In this document: piece after piece, positions 34,762 through 44,070 of the stretch
Numbering within the stretch: position 1 is the stretch's first letter
Layout: each line of letters opens with the position of its first letter
NCBI GenBank assembly: GCA_020348925.1
Contig: CP070758.1
Location: 3,949,481-4,000,937 of the forward strand
Reading direction: 5' to 3'
DNA: 51,457 nt
Origin: Gemmatimonadota bacterium
Lineage (GTDB): Bacteria > JBHIER01 > G020348925
Notes under the pieces: generated by a model
Told to the model about the DNA's origin: nothing
The model's database searches: none
The model's input: the letters and a program-made list of their open reading frames with translations, nothing else
Made by a program: the position numbers and the translations under genes

Positions 34762-37707
34762 TCAACTGCTGGCCGTGGCCGGGCAAATGTTGGAATAGGC
34801 ACAGTACCTACAGTTGTTAAAGTCCGGTTTCGCCGTATAGTCTCTGGCCCGGATACCTTGGGCCGCTTGACAGATCTTCTCAATGGTTCGCTCCAACCTT
34901 TTTTCTGATGGTTGAGCCCTCCCGACCAATCCAGAGTCCAAAAAGTGGAGTTCAACCAGATCAGGCACCCTGTCATGATTTTCCTGATAGGCTATGGCGT
35001 AGATGGCCAGTTGGAGGCTTTTCCTGGCCTTTTCGTCGGCCTTCTCCTGTTCCCTTACCTCGGATGATTTAAAATCGATAATAATTACCTGGTCCTCCCG
35101 AACATCGACCCGATCCCAACGGCCGACGACCCTGTTGCTCCCCAGGTGAAAGCTGAACTCCTCCTCGACATATGTTGGAATAACACCAGATCGCTCCTGC
35201 TCCTCGAAGAAATTGATCAAGGCCCGGCGCCCCGCTGCCAGTCTGCGCTCCTCATGCTCCCGCGTCAGAAAGCCCTCGCTCATCCAAGACCGCTCGAAAA
35301 CGGTGATCACCTCCTCAGCAGTGACCGGTCTACCGTTCAACTTCCGGCGGTGATACTCTTTGATCGCTTCATGGATAGCCCGGCCATAGACGACAGAGTG
35401 GTGGGGCAGAATGGGGACTCTGAGGATGTGGATGTACTTGTACTTCAGAGGACAGGTGATATAGTCGTCGATTTGAAAATGGCTCAGATTGAGGACCTGG
35501 TCATCAGGGATGGCGCCAGCCTCATCGGGAGAGCTCTCTTGAGGAGGAGCGTGTCGCTGGATCGCCTCCAGGGCGGAGGTGCGGAGGTACTCCTCGTCTG
35601 CACGCGGTTTGTCCATGGCCTCCATGACGAATTGGCTCACCTTCCGCTGACGGACGCTCCCGTAGTCCCGTCCGCTTGTGAGGTACAGCTCCTTCTGGGC
35701 CCGCGTCATGCCGACATAGAAGAGCCGGCGCTCCTCCTGAAGGTGCACATCACCCTCGGGTAGAAGTTCTTTGATCAAGGGATCCGGCAATGCGATGGGT
35801 TCACTCCGCCTGCGAACAGGAAACCGATCATGGACCAAACTGACTAAAAAGACCACCGGAAACTCCAACCCCTTGGCTTTATGAACTGTGAGCACGTGGA
35901 CCGCATCGGTGTCTGGATCGGATTCGGCAGTGGCCGGATCATCGCCTGCTTCGATAAGGAGATCGAGATGGCTGACGAATTGGAGCACACGGTCTTCCGC
36001 AGTTAAGTTGGAAAAATTGCCCACGACATCGAAGAACCTGGCGATATTCCGAATCTTCTGCTCGGCAATCACGGTCCCGGCGTGAGTCAACCGTTTCAAA
36101 TAGCCACTCTCTGTCAGAAATTGGTACAATACGACGCCGGTTTGGTGGTCCCGGGAGCGGTCGACAAATTTTTTTATGTCGGAGAGGATCTTCCCTATCG
36201 TTGCCCTACTCTCCGCCGACAATACGTCCAATTCGGAAACTTCGTCCACGTGTTCGAAGACGTGATGCAACGTCCTATTTCGACGCTTCGCCACGGTCAT
36301 GCACCGGATCAGATCGGTCATATCCATCTGATACATCTCCGAGCCGGCAAGATGATAGAGGCTGACCGAGTCGCTGAAATTGGAGATGGCTCGCAGAAAG
36401 GAGATAAGGAAACGCACCTCTTCACGACTGTAGAGCCCCCGACTTCCGGAAAACGTGAAGGGAATGGACCTCATATTCAACGCCCGAAGGAAAGGATCGG
36501 CGTGGTTGTTGGCCCGGACCAAAATGGCAAAATCCTTAAAGGCATATTGGCCCGTTGCCACCTTCTCCTCAATCAGTTTCGCCACTGCATCCGATTCGCT
36601 GGCCAGGGTGTCGTAATGGAGATGGCAGACGGGCTGCCCTTCAGGATCGCTGGCGGAGAGTCGCTTGTCAATAGTGTTGCGCACTTCGAGGCGGTCAGGA
36701 TTGTTGTGGGTAATGAGACGGTAGGCCGTATCCAATATGGCCTGGGAGGAACGATAATTCTTTGTCAAGACAATCTGTTTCGCACGATGATACGTGTCCA
36801 TGAAATTGAGGATGTTTGAGATGGCTGCACCTCTGAACTTGTAAATGGACTGGTCATCGTCGCCTACAACGGTGACATTCTCATGTTCTTCGGCCAAAAG
36901 CCGAATCAATTGAAACTGGGCGTAATTCGTGTCCTGAAACTCATCGATGAGAATGTATGCGAACCGCCCTCGATACGCTTTCAGAATCAGAGGGTGTTCA
37001 CGAAAGAGCTTGAGGGTCAGGGCCACCAAGTCGCCAAAATCGACCTTCCCCTCCCTGGCGAGGAGATCCTGGTACCTTTGGAACGTCCCGGCTATCTCCT
37101 TTTGCTGGAAAGCCTTTTCCTCCAACTCTGGCTCACCAGGCTGGGCCCGAGCCTCTTTTTCAAGCTTTCGGGCAAACTCAAGATACTCCTCGGTAGTAAC
37201 GTCTTCATCTTTCGCCCGACTGATCACCTTCGTCAAGGCACTGATATGTTTCGTCGGATTGCCCAAAGGGCGGTAATAGTCCAGGGGAAACTCAAAGAGG
37301 TGTTCACGAAAAAAGATGGCCTGCTCCGCTTCGGAGAGTGTCATGAAATCAGATGTCAGCCCGAGTTCAAGAGCATGCTCTCGCAACACGCGTTCTCCGA
37401 AAGCATGAAAGGTGCTGATCCAAACGTTCGCAAACCCATACGGCAGCATGATGTCCACCCGCTCCTCCATCTTCGCCGCCGCCTTCTCCGTAAAAGTGAG
37501 CGCCAGGATCTGTTCGGGCTTGGCCCGTTTTGATGCGATAAGATACGCGATACGGTGGGCGATCACCTTCGTCTTCCCGGTCCCGGCCCCTGCCACGATC
37601 AGCACAGGTCCATCGCCGTACGTGACGGCAGTGGCCTGTTGTGGATTTAAATCCTTCAAGATGTTTTCGGTCGTTACGTCCGACCGAACGTCTTCACTTT
37701 TCTTCAT
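34762..37707 (-). CDS. UvrD-like helicase fused to a RecB-type nuclease with a probable Fe-S cluster
   Basis: A 981-residue protein. Helicase motifs: LNPQQATAV, VAGAGTGKT (Walker A near 40), DEFQDTNYAQ, GDDDQSIYKFRGA, LTVHKAKGLEF and VGMTRAQKEL. From about 740 the C-terminus is a PD-(D/E)XK nuclease: RWDRVDV and IIIDFKSSEV give the D...DxK motif. C in YITCPLKY plus CRYCAYSNIC near the end give the four cysteines of an AddB-type 4Fe-4S cluster. It thus resembles a one-polypeptide AddAB/RecB-like end-resection enzyme. It starts within the end of mltG (14-bp overlap), so the two are coupled. No recC/addB partner is in the window. Confidence 0.92.
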   Translation of the reverse strand: MKKSEDVRSDVTTENILKDLNPQQATAVTYGDGPVLIVAGAGTGKTKVIAHRIAYLIASKRAKPEQILALTFTEKAAAKMEERVDIMLPYGFANVWISTFHAFGERVLREHALELGLTSDFMTLSEAEQAIFFREHLFEFPLDYYRPLGNPTKHISALTKVISRAKDEDVTTEEYLEFARKLEKEARAQPGEPELEEKAFQQKEIAGTFQRYQDLLAREGKVDFGDLVALTLKLFREHPLILKAYRGRFAYILIDEFQDTNYAQFQLIRLLAEEHENVTVVGDDDQSIYKFRGAAISNILNFMDTYHRAKQIVLTKNYRSSQAILDTAYRLITHNNPDRLEVRNTIDKRLSASDPEGQPVCHLHYDTLASESDAVAKLIEEKVATGQYAFKDFAILVRANNHADPFLRALNMRSIPFTFSGSRGLYSREEVRFLISFLRAISNFSDSVSLYHLAGSEMYQMDMTDLIRCMTVAKRRNRTLHHVFEHVDEVSELDVLSAESRATIGKILSDIKKFVDRSRDHQTGVVLYQFLTESGYLKRLTHAGTVIAEQKIRNIARFFDVVGNFSNLTAEDRVLQFVSHLDLLIEAGDDPATAESDPDTDAVHVLTVHKAKGLEFPVVFLVSLVHDRFPVRRRSEPIALPDPLIKELLPEGDVHLQEERRLFYVGMTRAQKELYLTSGRDYGSVRQRKVSQFVMEAMDKPRADEEYLRTSALEAIQRHAPPQESSPDEAGAIPDDQVLNLSHFQIDDYITCPLKYKYIHILRVPILPHHSVVYGRAIHEAIKEYHRRKLNGRPVTAEEVITVFERSWMSEGFLTREHEERRLAAGRRALINFFEEQERSGVIPTYVEEEFSFHLGSNRVVGRWDRVDVREDQVIIIDFKSSEVREQEKADEKARKSLQLAIYAIAYQENHDRVPDLVELHFLDSGLVGRAQPSEKRLERTIEKICQAAQGIRARDYTAKPDFNNCRYCAYSNICPATASS

Positions 37708-38713
37708 TACGAGTATTCCGTCTCACCCTCCACTTCGCCCGAGTATGCTCCTCCAGCGATCGACTGAAAATATGACGTCCATTGCCCTCGGAGACAAAGT
37801 AAAGGTAATCGACGTCGGCCGGGTAGAGAGCGGCCTCGATCGACGCCTTGCCAGGATTACATATCGGCCCCGGCGGCAGACCGGCGTACACATACGTATT
37901 ATAGGGGGACTGAACCTGCAAATCTTCCTCGGTCAGGCGTGGCTTATGAATACCCAGAGCGTACTCAACTGTGGCACAGGATTCCAAGGCACGTCCGAGT
38001 TTGAGCCTGTTGTGAAAAACGGCCGAGATAATGGGCCTCTCCTCCGGAACCATGACCTCCCTCTCGATAATAGAAGCCAGTGTCAGAACCTCCCGAACCG
38101 AGAGCCCCAGCTCCTCAGCTCGTACCTCATACTCCGAAGAAAAAACCCTCTTGAAGGCTTCGACCATCCCGGCGATAATCTCTCTGGGATCCATCTCCCA
38201 ATAAACCATATACGTGCTTGGGAAGAGATACCCCTCTAAGTTGTGGGTTCGCAGTTCCAGAGTACGGATAAAACCTGTGTCGGCTATTACATGAAGAAAC
38301 GTTTGAGAATCGATCGCAGCGGCAACCTTGAATCGGTGAGCCACTTCCTCAGCCGTCAATCCTTCCGGCAGGGTTACCTTTTCGTAGGCAACCTCCCCCT
38401 GGACCAAACGGTTCAAAACCGATATGATCGAATTTCGCTCAGGAAAAGTATACCGACCGGCTTGAAGGTTTTCCTCCTTCCCGAAGAACTTTACCGCCAA
38501 GAGAAATTGAAGTTTCCCGGATATAATACCTTCTTTTTCGAGCAAGGAACCTATGCTGCGCACATCCATTCCCTTGGAAACAACGACCGTCCGCATGCCT
38601 GCACCATCAATCGAGTTTGACTGGGGGACGAAAAAGGTGAACACAAACAGGAGAAACAGGGGGAAGAGTGTGAGTGAAACAGCTTCAAAAAGGTGGACTC
38701 GAATGTGATTCAT
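37694..38713 (-). CDS. mltG: Endolytic murein transglycosylase MltG
   Basis: MltG cuts nascent peptidoglycan strands at the inner membrane. The 339-residue protein has an N-terminal membrane helix (about 10-29, VSLTLFPLFLLFVFTFFV), a LysM-like subdomain (about 40-100), and the YceG catalytic domain with SIIEREVMVPEE. The glutamate in IIERE is the family's catalytic residue. Later come FHNRLKLGRALESCATVEYA and GLPPGPICNPGKASIEAAL, both highly typical. It lies between ruvX (29 bp upstream) and the helicase/nuclease (14-bp overlap). The ruvX-mltG pairing is common in bacteria. Confidence 0.95.
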   Translation of the reverse strand: MNHIRVHLFEAVSLTLFPLFLLFVFTFFVPQSNSIDGAGMRTVVVSKGMDVRSIGSLLEKEGIISGKLQFLLAVKFFGKEENLQAGRYTFPERNSIISVLNRLVQGEVAYEKVTLPEGLTAEEVAHRFKVAAAIDSQTFLHVIADTGFIRTLELRTHNLEGYLFPSTYMVYWEMDPREIIAGMVEAFKRVFSSEYEVRAEELGLSVREVLTLASIIEREVMVPEERPIISAVFHNRLKLGRALESCATVEYALGIHKPRLTEEDLQVQSPYNTYVYAGLPPGPICNPGKASIEAALYPADVDYLYFVSEGNGRHIFSRSLEEHTRAKWRVRRNTRNEEK

Positions 38714-38742
38714 AGAAAAGGAGGGATAGAAAAATCATCCAG

Positions 38743-39336
38743 TTATTCGTTATCTTTCCGGACACGATCCAAATAATTCTGCAAAATCAGTGCGGCGGCG
38801 ATGCGATCAACTTTACCCTTGGCTCTCTTCGCTTTTTTGCCCATTTCGTGCATGGTGCGATGGGCGGCGGTGGTGCTCAGTCGCTCATCCCAGGGGACCA
38901 CTGGCAGCCGAAAGTGAGTCCGTACATTTTCGATGAAATCCTGGACCGTCTTGGCTTTCTCGCCACACGTTCCGTCCAATGAGAGCGGCAGTCCCACGAC
39001 GATCTCGGCCACCTCATACGCCTCAATCACAGCAGCCAATCGCACAAACAGCTCTTCCTCATGTGCGTACTCTATGGTCTCCAGTCCCTGAGCGGTGATA
39101 CCGAGGGGATCGCTCACGGCCAAACCCACTCTTCGACTCCCAAAATCTATGCCCAGGATCCGGCTCATGAGCCTGGGCTCATTTTCGGTCAGCTCACTTC
39201 GAATATGATCTTTCGCGCGCGCGCTCTCTTTCGATCGACGATAGAGTTTCTCGCTCTCCACGACACGTGTTGCCGGGTTGACCTCCCACACCCGGCGCCT
39301 CTTTGATTTCTGAACCCGGAGCGTTCGCTTGGCCAT
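38743..39336 (-). CDS. ruvX: RuvX/YqgF Holliday-junction-resolvase-fold protein with a basic N-terminal extension
   Basis: The RNase H-fold domain begins ILGIDFGSRRVGLAVSDPLG and includes VVGLPLSLDGT and the later PVVPWDERLSTTAA. Family role: 16S rRNA 5'-end processing or Holliday-junction cleavage. The start at ATG 39336 (197 residues) is supported by GGAG 5 bp upstream, within the glmS end (TGAcgATG). This gives an extra 56 residues before the usual start at ATG 39168. The extension is strongly basic and includes KSKRRRVWEVNPATRVVESE and KLYRRSKES. A short form from 39168 is possible but has only a weak ribosome site. Confidence 0.9.
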   Translation of the reverse strand: MAKRTLRVQKSKRRRVWEVNPATRVVESEKLYRRSKESARAKDHIRSELTENEPRLMSRILGIDFGSRRVGLAVSDPLGITAQGLETIEYAHEEELFVRLAAVIEAYEVAEIVVGLPLSLDGTCGEKAKTVQDFIENVRTHFRLPVVPWDERLSTTAAHRTMHEMGKKAKRAKGKVDRIAAALILQNYLDRVRKDNE

Positions 39337-39338
39337 CG

Positions 39339-41165
39339 TCACTCCACGGTCACGCTTTTCGCCAGGTTCCTGGGCTGGTCGACATCACATTCCCTTAATA
39401 CTGCCATGTGGTATGCAAGGAGCTGAAGAGGAATGACGGAGAGAATCGGTGTTAAAAGCTCCAATGTTCTTGGGATGTATATGGCATTGTCAACGTACTT
39501 CTCCATCTTCTCGTCACCCTCGTTGGCTATAACGATAACCGAGCCCTTCCTCGCCTTCACCTCGGCAATGTTACTCATCACTTTTTCTCGGACACTGTCA
39601 AGGGTTGCAACGAAAACGACGGGCATATTTTCATCGATGAGAGCGATGGGGCCGTGCTTCATCTCAGCGGCAGGATATCCTTCGGCATGGATGTATGAGA
39701 TCTCTTTCAATTTCAGGGCACCCTCCAGTGCAACAGGAAAATTGTACCCTCTCCCAAGATACAGGAAATTGTTCTGGCGAAAGAAACACTGGGCAATCTT
39801 CTGAATGTGTTCTCCCTGATCAAGAATGCACTGAACCTGATCAGGGATGGCTGTGAGGGCACGAATGATTTCCGTTCCTTGATCCCGGGACATACCTCGC
39901 ATTCGACCCAGAAGGATGGTAAAAAGAGCGAGAGCCGTCACTTGTGACGTAAAAGCCTTCGTCGATGCGACACCGATCTCGGGACCGGCATGAATGTAAA
40001 TCCCGCCGTCGCACTCCCTGGCAATTGTGCTTCCAACCACATTGATAATTCCCAGAGCTTTTGCCCCATGCCGCTGTGCCTCCCTCATGGCCGCCAACGT
40101 ATCTGCGGTTTCGCCCGATTGGCTTATGGCCACCACAAGCGTACCATTTTCAACAATCGGATTCCGATAGCGAAACTCAGAGGCATATTCGACTTCAACC
40201 GGAATACGGGCATATTCTTCGATCATGTACTCGCCAATGAGAGCCGCATGCCATGAGGTTCCGCAAGCGGTGATAACAATATTCCGCACGCGTCGCAGAT
40301 CTTCCTTGAAAGGAAGCAGTCCCCCAAAACGAACAGTTCCCTCCTCCTGATCCAACCGTCCCCGCAATGTGTTTCGTACCGTCTCGGGTTGTTCGTATAT
40401 TTCCTTGAGCATAAAGTGGGGAAATCCTCCCTTCTCGATGGTATCGATATCCCACAGAATTTCCTCAATTTCAGGAGTAACCGGCTCCTTATCGATCGTC
40501 ATGGTTTGAAACGTATCTCTCTCAATCACTGAGATCTCTCTATCCTTGAGGTAGATCACCTGTCGGGTGTGATCCACAATGGCGGATACATCCGAAGCAA
40601 CGATATACTCTCCATCTCCGATACCGATAACCAGAGGACTTCCATTTCGAGCAACGACCACCTTGGACGGATCATCCGAGCAAATGACGGCCAACCCGTA
40701 TGCTCCCACAACACCCTTCAACGCTTTTCTCACCGCGCGGGTCAAGTCCCCTTCAAAATAGTGCTCGATCAAATGGGCCAACACCTCGGTATCCGTATCC
40801 GTTCGAAACGTGTGTCCGCGATTGATGAGGGTCTCGCGGAGTTCAGCGTAGTTTTCAATGATACCGTTATGAATGACCGCGATCTTCGAGGCACAATCAA
40901 GATGCGGATGGGCGTTGATTGAAGAGGGCACTCCATGAGTGGCCCAGCGTGTGTGGGCGATCCCAACGTTGCTTGCCATGGGGTTTTCTTTGACCATTTC
41001 CTCCAAAGCGGCAATCTTCCCTTTGGTTTTTTGACACTGCACCCGCTGTCCATCCACGACAGCGATACCGGCAGAATCATACCCTCTGTATTCAAGGCGC
41101 TTGAGCCCCTCAATCAGAATAGGCACAGCATTTCGCGGTCCAATATATCCAATAATGCCACACAT
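39339..41165 (-). CDS. glmS: Glutamine-fructose-6-phosphate aminotransferase (glucosamine-6-phosphate synthase)
   Basis: It makes glucosamine 6-phosphate, the entry to UDP-GlcNAc for peptidoglycan and LPS. The start is ATG 41165 because the protein must begin Met-Cys: MCGIIGYIGPRNAV puts the nucleophile cysteine at position 2, and GAGG lies 6 bp upstream. This gives 608 residues. An N-terminal glutaminase domain (HTRWATHGVP, ETLINRGHTFRTDTDTEV) is followed by two SIS domains (TACGTSWHAALIGEY, SQSGETADTLAAMRE) and the C-terminal DVDQPRNLAKSVTVE. All family hallmarks are present. No glmS ribozyme is expected or seen. It is 8 bp after glmM. Confidence 0.97.
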   Translation of the reverse strand: MCGIIGYIGPRNAVPILIEGLKRLEYRGYDSAGIAVVDGQRVQCQKTKGKIAALEEMVKENPMASNVGIAHTRWATHGVPSSINAHPHLDCASKIAVIHNGIIENYAELRETLINRGHTFRTDTDTEVLAHLIEHYFEGDLTRAVRKALKGVVGAYGLAVICSDDPSKVVVARNGSPLVIGIGDGEYIVASDVSAIVDHTRQVIYLKDREISVIERDTFQTMTIDKEPVTPEIEEILWDIDTIEKGGFPHFMLKEIYEQPETVRNTLRGRLDQEEGTVRFGGLLPFKEDLRRVRNIVITACGTSWHAALIGEYMIEEYARIPVEVEYASEFRYRNPIVENGTLVVAISQSGETADTLAAMREAQRHGAKALGIINVVGSTIARECDGGIYIHAGPEIGVASTKAFTSQVTALALFTILLGRMRGMSRDQGTEIIRALTAIPDQVQCILDQGEHIQKIAQCFFRQNNFLYLGRGYNFPVALEGALKLKEISYIHAEGYPAAEMKHGPIALIDENMPVVFVATLDSVREKVMSNIAEVKARKGSVIVIANEGDEKMEKYVDNAIYIPRTLELLTPILSVIPLQLLAYHMAVLRECDVDQPRNLAKSVTVE

Positions 41166-41173
41166 CGTTATCC

Positions 41174-42562
41174 TCACATAGTCGTACGCAACGTTTGACT
41201 CTCTTTGAGACTCTCAATTGTCCGAATCGTTCCATCACACAGTTCCTCGGCCTCTTTGTGCGTCGGAGCTTCTGCAATCACTCTCAGAACCGGTTCCGTA
41301 TTCGAACTTCGAACGTGCACCCAACGATCCGACCAATTCACTTTCACCCCGTCGCTGACATCAGGAGACTGTTTCGCATATACATCGGCGAGCATCTCCA
41401 TCACGGCAGCAGGTTCTTCACCCCTGAGCTCGTATTTACGCTTGACAATATGATATCTGGGCATGGTCTCCACCACTTCTGAGAGAGCCGCTCTCCATTC
41501 CCCTAAGGCTTGAAGAATAAGGGCTATACCGACCAAAGCGTCTCGCCCGTAATGGGCTTCCGGAAGGATCACCCCACCGTTACCCTCTCCCCCGAATATG
41601 CTGTCCACCTCTCGCATTCGCAGTGCGACATGAATCTCCCCGACCGCTGTCCGTATGACCGGGACATCCGCTTCGGCGGCGATGTCGTCGATCATCTTCG
41701 AGGTTGAAAGGTTGACGACCACAGGACCCTTCCTCTTCGACACCATATATTTGGCGGCAATGGCCAAGGTATATTCTTCACCCAGAGCCTCCCCCTGATT
41801 CGATACAATGCTCAGACGATCCCCATCGGGATCGAGTGCAAAACCGACGTCCGCATTCTTATTCTTGACGGCCGAACAGAGATCATCCAGATGAGCGGGG
41901 ACAGGTTCGGGATTGTGAGGAAAGACACCTGTCGGTTGACAATGAAGCGCAATTACCTCACACCCCAGCGCACTCAGAAGTTGAGGTCCGACTGTACTCG
42001 CTGCCCCGTTACAGCAATCGATTACCACAGAAAATTTCCGTCGCCGTACCGCTTCGACATTCAATAACTCCAACCGAAGGATTCTATCGATATGTCCTTT
42101 CAGAGCGTCTCGCCGGTGCACAATATCCCCCGACGCATCCCAATTCGCATAATGAATTGTATTGTGCTTGTAGACATGTAAAAGTTCCGCCCCCTGATCG
42201 GTATCGAGAAACAGACCATTCCCACGGATGAATTTCAACCCATTCCATTCTGCGGGATTATGACTGGCCGTAATGACCACCCCGCCGTCGTATTCCTCGG
42301 CCATCAGCTGCACCGTTGGGGTTGGACATATGCCCAGATCAACGACGCCACACCCTGTCGAGAGAAGCCCGGAAACAACAGCATGCTTCATCCATTCACC
42401 AGATTCCCTCGAATCCCGTCCTATCACTACGTGCCCTCGCTCCATGAATGTACCGAAAGCAGCGGCAAATCTCGCGACAATATCGGGTGAAATGCTCCTG
42501 CCGACAATTCCACGAACGCCGGAGACGCTGATCATGAAATCATTCATCATCATATTTGACAT
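41174..42562 (-). CDS. glmM: Phosphoglucosamine mutase-type phosphohexomutase
   Basis: It converts glucosamine 6-phosphate to the 1-phosphate or performs the equivalent phosphosugar step. From ATG 42562 (462 residues; GAGG 5 bp upstream) it has FMISVSGVRGIVGRSISP and the phosphoserine loop VITASHNPAEWNGLKF. Metal loop DPDGDRLSI, sugar loop GEGNGGVI and phosphate loop RSSNTEPVLRVIAEAP follow. The serine loop and the start resemble the archaeal/PMM-like branch rather than the E. coli GlmM branch. Next to glmS the GlmM role is most likely; phosphomannomutase or phosphoglucomutase activity is the alternative. Confidence 0.88.
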   Translation of the reverse strand: MSNMMMNDFMISVSGVRGIVGRSISPDIVARFAAAFGTFMERGHVVIGRDSRESGEWMKHAVVSGLLSTGCGVVDLGICPTPTVQLMAEEYDGGVVITASHNPAEWNGLKFIRGNGLFLDTDQGAELLHVYKHNTIHYANWDASGDIVHRRDALKGHIDRILRLELLNVEAVRRRKFSVVIDCCNGAASTVGPQLLSALGCEVIALHCQPTGVFPHNPEPVPAHLDDLCSAVKNKNADVGFALDPDGDRLSIVSNQGEALGEEYTLAIAAKYMVSKRKGPVVVNLSTSKMIDDIAAEADVPVIRTAVGEIHVALRMREVDSIFGGEGNGGVILPEAHYGRDALVGIALILQALGEWRAALSEVVETMPRYHIVKRKYELRGEEPAAVMEMLADVYAKQSPDVSDGVKVNWSDRWVHVRSSNTEPVLRVIAEAPTHKEAEELCDGTIRTIESLKESQTLRTTM

Positions 42563-42590
42563 CACAACCTCAAAATCTTCTCTCAAAGAA

Positions 42591-42617
42591 GTTATACGTC
42601 TGACGAATCTTTGTCAA
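42591..42617 (-). promoter_or_regulatory. Promoter-like element for the glmM-glmS-ruvX operon
   Basis: On the minus strand, TTGACA (42617-42612), a 15-base spacer and TATAAC (42596-42591). The spacer is short. Transcription would start near 42584, about 20 bases before the glmM ATG at 42562, which rules out the TTG start at 42586. Confidence 0.45.
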
Positions 42618-42779
42618 GCTCTCTTTTATCCTGTGAGGACTAAGCACAAACGCACGAACGTACAGAAAAAACAATAATTTTAAATGATTTATCCACTGAG
42701 ATATAACTCGTATGCCCCGACGGTGAAGATGTGAGGCCATCGATGTTTTTCTCAAAAAAATTTCAAATTCCAGTTCTCA

Positions 42780-43202
42780 TTAAGATACAAGAGATTTTCG
42801 ACGATGCAGCGCAATCCATAGGATAATCGCAGTAAGGACCCCCAAGGCGTCTGCCGCGGCATCATACGGATCTGCTGCTCTGCCGGGTATGATTGATTGA
42901 TACATCTCGTCAAAGAATCCATAAAGCGTCCCGATGATAAAAGCCAGTGCAATCCTTCTCGGAGACAGACTTGTTTTCGTCGCTGCAATGGCGGACACAA
43001 GCAGATATCCGAATATACCGAACTCAATGCAATGAAATATCTTATCAATAATCCTGAAGGTGGGTGCAGGAGTTGATAGATGCGGAACAGAGGAGATACC
43101 GAAAATGAGAAGCGCCCAGAGTACGACGGGCCAGTACCTCGAGACGAACCCTTTTCTTGCGGTCTGCGGACTCATAGTTCTTGAAGCCCGCTTAGAGAAC
43201 AC
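42780..43202 (-). CDS. VanZ-like family membrane protein
   Basis: A 140-residue protein with about four membrane segments. After SRYWPVVLWALLIFGISSVP come DKIFHCIEFGIFGYLL, then GTLYGFFDEMYQSIIPGRAADPYD and ADALGVLTAIILW. The H..EFG and DE..Q...PGR..D..D residues are the VanZ signature. The function is not settled; VanZ itself gives low-level teicoplanin resistance and some members act at the cell surface. The frame begins at GTG 43202; ATG 43175 is an alternative, neither with a strong ribosome site. It follows the EIIA(Ntr)-like gene by 99 bp. Confidence 0.88.
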   Translation of the reverse strand: MFSKRASRTMSPQTARKGFVSRYWPVVLWALLIFGISSVPHLSTPAPTFRIIDKIFHCIEFGIFGYLLVSAIAATKTSLSPRRIALAFIIGTLYGFFDEMYQSIIPGRAADPYDAAADALGVLTAIILWIALHRRKSLVS

Positions 43203-43301
43203 CGATGTTCAATGGGATTTTGCATTCTTTACACGAAACCATCTTTTTCAGCATTGAAAGGACAACGAGGATGCACCGGTTCTGTCCCGGGAAGGAGAAA
43301 A

Positions 43302-43775
43302 TTAGCCGTTTTCGGTGAACATCACCTCAGCGTCATTCATGATCCGAATGACGTCATCAGCGGACGTGGCATGGAGCAATTTCTGACAGAACTTTTTATG
43401 ACTGGTCAATCGTGAGATCCGGCTGAGCGCTTTGATGTGAAGAATAGGATCTTCTTCCGGTCCAACCAAGAGAAAAATCAATCGGACAGATTTTCCATCG
43501 AGAGACTGAAAATCAACATCTTCGGCCGTCTTGCCGAATGCTGCCTGGATGTGTTTCACTCCCTCCGATTTTCCGTGAGGAATGGCCACACCATTTCCCA
43601 CGCCGGTGCTCATCAATTTTTCCCGCTTTAAAACGGAGTCCAGGACCTTATCCTTATCGGCAATTTTGCCGGCACCATCCAAAAGATCGACCATCTCTTT
43701 GATGAGGCCTCTTTTACTCTTTTTCTGTAAAGGGATTTTAATACATCCCTCATCTATAATATCAGTCAGGCGCAC
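43302..43775 (-). CDS. PTS EIIA of the fructose/nitrogen (PtsN) type
   Basis: A 157-residue protein. The phosphorylated histidine lies in VAIPHGKSEGV near residue 68, and GVGNGVAIPH, IFLLVGPEEDPILHIKALSR and the C-terminal helix region fit EIIA(Ntr)/EIIA(Fru). No EIIB/EIIC fructose partners are adjacent, so it is likely a regulatory phosphocarrier receiving phosphate from an HPr. The start is GTG 43775, fixed by GGAGG (43786-43782) with a 6-bp gap. It stands outside the rpoN-PTS operon (30 kb away), unlike in E. coli where ptsN follows rpoN. Confidence 0.92.
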   Translation of the reverse strand: MRLTDIIDEGCIKIPLQKKSKRGLIKEMVDLLDGAGKIADKDKVLDSVLKREKLMSTGVGNGVAIPHGKSEGVKHIQAAFGKTAEDVDFQSLDGKSVRLIFLLVGPEEDPILHIKALSRISRLTSHKKFCQKLLHATSADDVIRIMNDAEVMFTENG

Positions 43776-44035
43776 ATTGAGCCTCCAGCTCCGACATGTA
43801 CAGAATTCCCCATGAATTTAATTCTATAAATGAAATATATTTCGAAGGCCAAGTCAAATAGAATTTACCACATTTTTGAAAAAGTGCCGGTGGCGACACA
43901 GATGAAACGGGACGGTTCAGGAAATATGAGTGACATCATCGATGCCATTCATGTTATTCCGGAGCGAAATTCTCCCGATATTCGACACATTTCAAATGAT
44001 TTATCAAAAAAGTGGACACCTCGCGATGAAAAAAC

Positions 44036-44064
44036 TTGACACTGGAACAAATTTGACCTATTTT
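44036..44064 (+). promoter_or_regulatory. Sigma-70-type promoter of the secretion locus
   Basis: TTGACA (44036-44041), a 17-base spacer and TATTTT (44059-44064). Transcription is expected to start near 44071, producing a leader of about 190 bases before the ATG at 44264. Confidence 0.65.
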
Positions 44065-44070
44065 ACGTCA

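Noticed and set aside
36082-36819. 245-residue plus-strand open frame opposite the helicase/nuclease gene
   Set aside because: It is antisense to a gene with full helicase motifs and its translation shows no recognisable domain or start signal. The same applies to the long antisense frames at 37412-38239 (plus) and 45604-46272 (minus).
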